From NCBI RefSeq assembly GCF_010550675.1, contig NZ_JAAGOA010000008.1, forward strand, positions 124,001 through 188,000: a DNA stretch of 64,000 bases. The letters are read 5' to 3'. This document shows positions 59,994-64,000 of the stretch, piece after piece. Every line of letters starts with the position of its first letter. Position 1 is the stretch's first letter. The stretch is from Phytoactinopolyspora halotolerans (GTDB taxonomy: Bacteria > Actinomycetota > Actinomycetes > Jiangellales > Jiangellaceae). The position numbers were made by a program, and so were the translations under genes. The notes below the pieces were generated by a model, which saw only the letters and a list, made by a program, of their open reading frames with translations, was not told the origin of the DNA and searched no databases.

Positions 59994-62900
59994 TCATATG
60001 AGGCCTCGTTCGAGTAGTGTATTACGAAGGCGCCGACATTCCGGCGTTTCGGCTAGCTCGGTGGCCTTGTTGAGAAGGTCTACTGCTGCCTCGGCCGCCT
60101 GTCGTCTGTCCCACTCGTCGGTGAGGCCACGAACGAGCTGATTCAAGATCTTGAGTGTTGTCGTTGTGACAGGAATGTTGGATGCTCGCTCGGCGACCTT
60201 GTGTGACCAGTCGATCCGGCCGCGGCTTACCATGAGAGTTTGCAGGGTGAGTTCTGCCCATTTGGCATCGTCGAGCATGTTGACTTCAGACAACCAACCG
60301 AACCCCACGAGGTCTTTCGCTGTTTTCGCCGCGAGCACTTGGGACCAAAACTCTATCGCCACGGTGACGGCGGGCGCGGGCGCGTCGTCTGCGCGGAGGA
60401 GTCGCCCGAGGTTCTCGCCAGCGGCCGATAGCTCGTTGATGGATGAGAGAAAGTCGGCAGCGACTTGGACTCCGTACCCGGGGACTCCTCTGAGCATCGC
60501 AATCAGGTATTGGTCGAGGGCATGTTCGACGCCACGTCGTACTGCATCTTTGATGCGCTCGGTGAACTGCTCAAGCAGCCAGTTGTTCGGTTGTCCCCAC
60601 TTGAGGGCAAGGTCGACAGTGAGCTGCCCAAGTTCTGCGGGCGCTGCCTCCCCGAAGAGCTGCTCGCGATGCTGGTCCACCCAGTTGGGCGCGATGTGCC
60701 GGAGAAAGCCAATGCGTGGGGCAAGAATAGCTCGGTGTAGGGCTCCGTCGCTGCCGGTCAGTGCGAGGACGGATGCTAGAAGGTCAAGTGCTTCGGGCCG
60801 GACAGTCTGCTCGACGCGAAACTCGTGTCCCATGAGGACCAAGACCGCTTCTAGAGCGCGAGTGCAGGGTCGATTGATAGCCAGCTCGAGCGCGTCGCTT
60901 GCACCCTCGACGATACCCGATGGTTCTTCGCGTCGGCTCACCTCAGTGAGCAAAATCGCCCATGCCTCTTCACGGCGATCGGCGAAGCCGACATCCGAGC
61001 CGGCAAGCGATTTGATCAGATCGACCAAAGCACCCTCAACGCCCCGCCAATCGCCGTCGAAATCGAAGCTATCGTCACCGAGAGGGATCGCGGCCCAGGG
61101 GCGAGTGCGTATCAAGGCCATAGCCTCGAACAACTTGTCTATGGGTAGCCCTACTAGATTGCCTGATGCGGCCAGCCCGCGCAGATAGTGGTGAATATAG
61201 GTTGGGTGGTGCAGCAGACCGACCAACTTCAGCGGTTCGCTGGCCCACGGGGTCGGCTCAGCCTTCACGACGGCCTCGAGGGTGCGGCCAAGCTCGCGGG
61301 CGCTTACCAGCCAATCATTCGGATCTTGTCTCCAAGAGGCAATCCTCCGTGCAGCTTCATCGACCGGCATGGCTCGGATTTCGTCCTCGCCCAGAGGGCT
61401 CCTTCCAGCGCTCAGCTCCACGGATCTGCGCCGTTGGAGGCTCACCTTTGAAGGCTCGCCATAGATGCCTGATAGGACTGCGTTGGCGGACGACCACGTG
61501 GCTGTAACCTCTGACGGCAACAATCCGCTCCAGTGATGGACGCGGATCCATTCACGAGGCACATCCCTTTTGGCAAGGACGGTGCCGAGTTCCGCGGCTG
61601 TCGGCGGAGTCGGAAGGACCTGAGCCCATTCCTGGACGTAGTCGCCGACGTCGCCTTCGGAGGTGATCCGCTCGATAAGTCGCAGATCATCTCCAGTCGG
61701 TGGCCGAGCCGCAATCGCACGGCCTATTTCGCTGATTAGTGTCGCTCGGTCGATCCCGGTCGCGCGCCCGAGCAGCCATACGCGCACACGGTCGGCAAGG
61801 CCATCGGGCAGAGGCTCTATCGCGTCGAGCACGCTGGTGGCATCGACCACGTCCAGCGCCCGTCTCAAGCACTCGAGCAGAGCGCGCAGCAGGATGGCAA
61901 AACGATCATCTTGGTAGTGATCACGTGGTTCCTCGATGGAGCCGCTGCGATCCCTGATCAGATCATGTCGGTTGACATCATCGAGCGGCACTTTGCGGAG
62001 CTTGAAGCACAGAATGTGAATGCGACTTGCATAGTTTTCAGCAGTTACACCGTTGATGAATGGCCGGGTAAGTATTTCCACTAATCCGACCGAACCTGTT
62101 GTCTGGTTAAGGGCGATGTCCGCGACCGATGTCACAAATTCGTCCGCCGGATCTGCATTCCTCACTGCTTCGATCGCGAGATGAACTAGCCCGGCAGTCT
62201 TGGGGTGCCGACCGAGGGCAGTTAGGACGAGTTTTCGACCGTGAACGCCAAGATCCACGGCCGCCCTGGCTATGTACCACGCTTGCCGATCATCAGCCCC
62301 CCAGCGGTCGAACATCCGCTGAAGAGCCGCAGCTAGTCCCGCTTGGTCGAGATCCTTTAGCGCGCCCACCGCTGCGAACACCGGCCAAGCAGCCTGGCTG
62401 GTCGGCGGTTCTAGCACACCCGACTCGTCCAGCAAGCTGAACCAGGCAACCGTCTTGATCCTCGACAGGAAGCGTCGCAGGTGGTTGGGGCCAGCCACGA
62501 GGGACAGAACGGTCGCCGCGTCGTCGTTGTCGGGACTGTCTAGATCGGCCAGCGCGTCAAGCTCACGGTGCCGAACCTCCGGTGGCAGGAATAGCTGGTG
62601 CAGCACAGCCATGCAATCGATCCAAAGTTGCTGTGCCTCCTCAAAGGTCACCGCGCCATGGACAGCTCTGTCGCATCGATCAATCAGATCCTGGTAGGTG
62701 CGGACGGGATCAGTACCACGCGTTAGCGGCTCGGCTCCAGTCCGGTTCACGATCACAGCGATCAACCTCTGTTGGTGGACTCTGTCCTGTTCATGGGTCA
62801 GCGCCATGTCGTCGATCTTGGCAAGTAGATTGTCGAGGGCACTCTCCTCGTCCTCGCCGGGGAGTCCTCTGATCAATTCGAAACTATGCTTCGCATCCAC

Positions 62901-63206
62901 CACCGCCCGAGACCGTGTCTTCCACGTCCCGATGCCGTCCACGTCTTGGGACTCCGGGATCGCCTTCATCGCCTCGCGCATGCAATAGCCGATCAGTGCG
63001 GCCTGCCGGGTCACGGAACCGGGCGGCATCGCCAGCAGCTGCCTCGCTGCATGCAGAAACTCAACAGCCCGCCTGCCGCGATCAAGAAACTCGATAACGA
63101 GGTGGTCAAACAACTCCTCATCCGGTTCGTCGGTGATCACAAGCATTGTGTACCACGTCGAAGCACTGAACAGTAGTTGCCGATGTGGAGTACGCGAGTT
63201 CACCAT
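59994..63206 (-). CDS. 1070-residue orphan protein, helical repeats
   Basis: Start at ATG 63206; an ATG twenty codons on ('MLVITDEPDEELFDHLVIEF') is equally likely. No known domain, P-loop or nuclease motif is recognised. The N-terminal ~230 residues are helical ('RQAALIGYCMREAMKAIPES', 'DDMALTHEQDRVHQQRLIAV') and contain 'RCDRAVHGAVTFEEAQQLW'. The rest is a long series of amphipathic helices ('QAWYIARAAVDLGVHGRKLV', 'LADRVRVWLLGRATGIDRAT', 'DWSHKVAERASNIPVTTTTL') resembling HEAT/ARM-type solenoids. Codon use is that of a real gene, with AT-rich ends. Its position next to a DUF7669-like gene and transposon debris suggests a defence cargo gene, which is inference only. Confidence 0.75.
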   Translation of the reverse strand: MVNSRTPHRQLLFSASTWYTMLVITDEPDEELFDHLVIEFLDRGRRAVEFLHAARQLLAMPPGSVTRQAALIGYCMREAMKAIPESQDVDGIGTWKTRSRAVVDAKHSFELIRGLPGEDEESALDNLLAKIDDMALTHEQDRVHQQRLIAVIVNRTGAEPLTRGTDPVRTYQDLIDRCDRAVHGAVTFEEAQQLWIDCMAVLHQLFLPPEVRHRELDALADLDSPDNDDAATVLSLVAGPNHLRRFLSRIKTVAWFSLLDESGVLEPPTSQAAWPVFAAVGALKDLDQAGLAAALQRMFDRWGADDRQAWYIARAAVDLGVHGRKLVLTALGRHPKTAGLVHLAIEAVRNADPADEFVTSVADIALNQTTGSVGLVEILTRPFINGVTAENYASRIHILCFKLRKVPLDDVNRHDLIRDRSGSIEEPRDHYQDDRFAILLRALLECLRRALDVVDATSVLDAIEPLPDGLADRVRVWLLGRATGIDRATLISEIGRAIAARPPTGDDLRLIERITSEGDVGDYVQEWAQVLPTPPTAAELGTVLAKRDVPREWIRVHHWSGLLPSEVTATWSSANAVLSGIYGEPSKVSLQRRRSVELSAGRSPLGEDEIRAMPVDEAARRIASWRQDPNDWLVSARELGRTLEAVVKAEPTPWASEPLKLVGLLHHPTYIHHYLRGLAASGNLVGLPIDKLFEAMALIRTRPWAAIPLGDDSFDFDGDWRGVEGALVDLIKSLAGSDVGFADRREEAWAILLTEVSRREEPSGIVEGASDALELAINRPCTRALEAVLVLMGHEFRVEQTVRPEALDLLASVLALTGSDGALHRAILAPRIGFLRHIAPNWVDQHREQLFGEAAPAELGQLTVDLALKWGQPNNWLLEQFTERIKDAVRRGVEHALDQYLIAMLRGVPGYGVQVAADFLSSINELSAAGENLGRLLRADDAPAPAVTVAIEFWSQVLAAKTAKDLVGFGWLSEVNMLDDAKWAELTLQTLMVSRGRIDWSHKVAERASNIPVTTTTLKILNQLVRGLTDEWDRRQAAEAAVDLLNKATELAETPECRRLRNTLLERGLI

Positions 63207-63816
63207 CGGCGAGCCATCCGGTCATCGGCAAAGGTGGATACCTCTCGACGCCACCCAGTTGCGATGCGCTGGTCGAGGGCGGCCAGCGCGCCGAGTTTCA
63301 TCCGCCGGCGCGGGGCGGGCTGTCCGACGAGCAGGGTGGCCGATGGCGATCCATTGTCGAGTTCGTGATTGGTCAGCATGCGCACGGTTTCCAGCTGTTT
63401 CCGGGAGAGCAGCTGGGCTTTGACGAGGACTGGGGACGCGGCCGCGTTCGGCGTATTCGATCGCGAGACGTCGGCGGCTTGAGCGACCAGGGCGGCGCTG
63501 GCGAAAGTGGAGTTGCCCGCCCAAGGCGGTGACCCACGGCGTGGTTGATTCCACGGGTGCCGATCATCGGGTTCTTCGGGATGTAGATGATCGAGTACCG
63601 GGAGGCATCCAGTGTGGACAGCGCCGCACGGACGGCGACCGTCTTGCAGGCGCCGACCTCCCCGGCGATGACGCCGATCAAGCGTTCGGTAACGCACCAG
63701 CCGGTCCGGGCGATGGCCTCGTTGTGCCCGGCATGGCGGTGCAGCATCGCCGGCACCTGATCCCGGGCGAACGGCGAGCGTGAGAATCCCCAGTACGAGT
63801 TCAAGTTCTCGATCAC
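63200..63816 (-). pseudogene. ExeA-type transposition ATPase, frameshifted
   Basis: From GTG 63816 the first frame has 'MIENLNSYWGFSRSPFARDQ' and the P-loop 'GVIAGEVGACKTVAVRAAL', where Cys replaces the Gly before Lys. After a shift near 63540 another frame continues with 'SRKQLETVRMLTNHELDNGS' and 'TLLVGQPAPRRRMKLGALAA', characteristic of ExeA/AAA helpers of two-gene insertion elements. The last part of the ATPase is missing. P-loop loss, frameshift and truncation all say inactive. Confidence 0.75.
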
Positions 63817-63904
63817 GCCGCCCTCCCGTCCGCGCCGCCGTCACCATCGCCGTCGATGTCACTGTCACGGCCATCGTCACTGTCGGTGTCGTGGCGGACG
63901 TCGT

Positions 63905-64000
63905 CTACCGTGTCCTCGCGTCGGCGGCGCGGCTGTCGCCGTCGTCGGCATCTGCGCTGTCGGTGAACGCCTCGAGCTGGTCGGGCATCTGCTCACCGCT
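63905..64000 (-). CDS. C-terminal end of an unidentified gene, possibly the partner transposase
   Basis: An open frame from the right edge ending at TAG 63905, 31 codons, acidic ('EQMPDQLEAFTDSADADDGD'). Two-gene elements with ExeA helpers have the transposase directly upstream, which fits the place. Too short to identify; another frame also runs to a GTGA overlap with the ATPase start. Confidence 0.3.
   Translation of the reverse strand, partial: SGEQMPDQLEAFTDSADADDGDSRAADARTR

Noticed and set aside
1-64000. CRISPR arrays, tRNA or rRNA genes, integrase or site-specific recombinase
   Set aside because: Looked for and not seen: no regularly spaced direct repeats, no tRNA-like T-arm outside coding sequence, and no integrase signature in the protein frames.

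Overview
The window is high-GC DNA with GTG starts, GTGA/ATGA overlaps between genes, and families typical of Actinomycetota: an SCO6880-type secretion protein, a TrwC-like relaxase, DUF2637, DUF4913, a LysM-BTAD regulator and DUF2188. It reads as a large piece of a conjugative element (ICE or plasmid) carrying several defence-type cargo blocks. No integrase, tRNA or rRNA gene is visible. Neither end of the element can be fixed, and genes run off both edges.

Layout. 1-5.6 kb: a translationally coupled pair of a large helicase with a DUF1998/MZB-like end and a SNF2-type helicase cut by the left edge (DISARM-like). 6-13.5 kb: small accessory genes (ligase pseudogene, DUF2188, SRAP, two paralogous families, GntR regulators) that end in a coupled minus-strand operon. 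13.5-14.6 kb: a regulatory module in which two palindromic operators and two structured leader RNAs face away from each other around a small HTH gene. 14.7-15.4 kb: a DUF5615/RHH toxin-antitoxin pair. 15.5-26.5 kb: a Tad/Flp pilus operon ending in a large membrane LysM-BTAD protein. 26.8-32.4 kb: DUF2637 membrane protein, two zinc proteins and a MobF relaxase-helicase. 32.7-37.7 kb: an Avs-like STAND NTPase with a nuclease-like N-terminus and an OGG-fold protein. 38-41.3 kb: a graspetide-type RiPP locus (precursor and ATP-grasp ligase) that meets head-on a three-gene oxidative operon (P450-like protein and two non-haem iron oxygenases). 41.8-49.1 kb: methylase-helicase giant, prim-pol primase and DUF4913. 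49.5-51.3 kb: a low-GC DUF262 + HEPN pair. 51.4-58.3 kb: an IS1380 scar, then the mating-pair operon (VirB2-like, TrbL/VirB6-like, SCO6880-like, VirB4-like, VirD4-like). 58.4-64 kb: a DUF7669-like gene, a 1070-residue orphan and a decayed ExeA-type transposition ATPase.

How it works together. Transfer genes (relaxase, coupling protein, secretion ATPases, primase) are spread over three blocks. Four copies of one 24-bp motif, TGTGCG-N11-CTCCCTA, sit 57-62 bp before the first gene of four of these transcripts, so the blocks probably form one regulon. The Tad pilus may help mating contacts (inference). The cargo includes several independent defence-like modules and what looks like an oxidatively tailored graspetide pathway, which is the best candidate here for an undescribed system.
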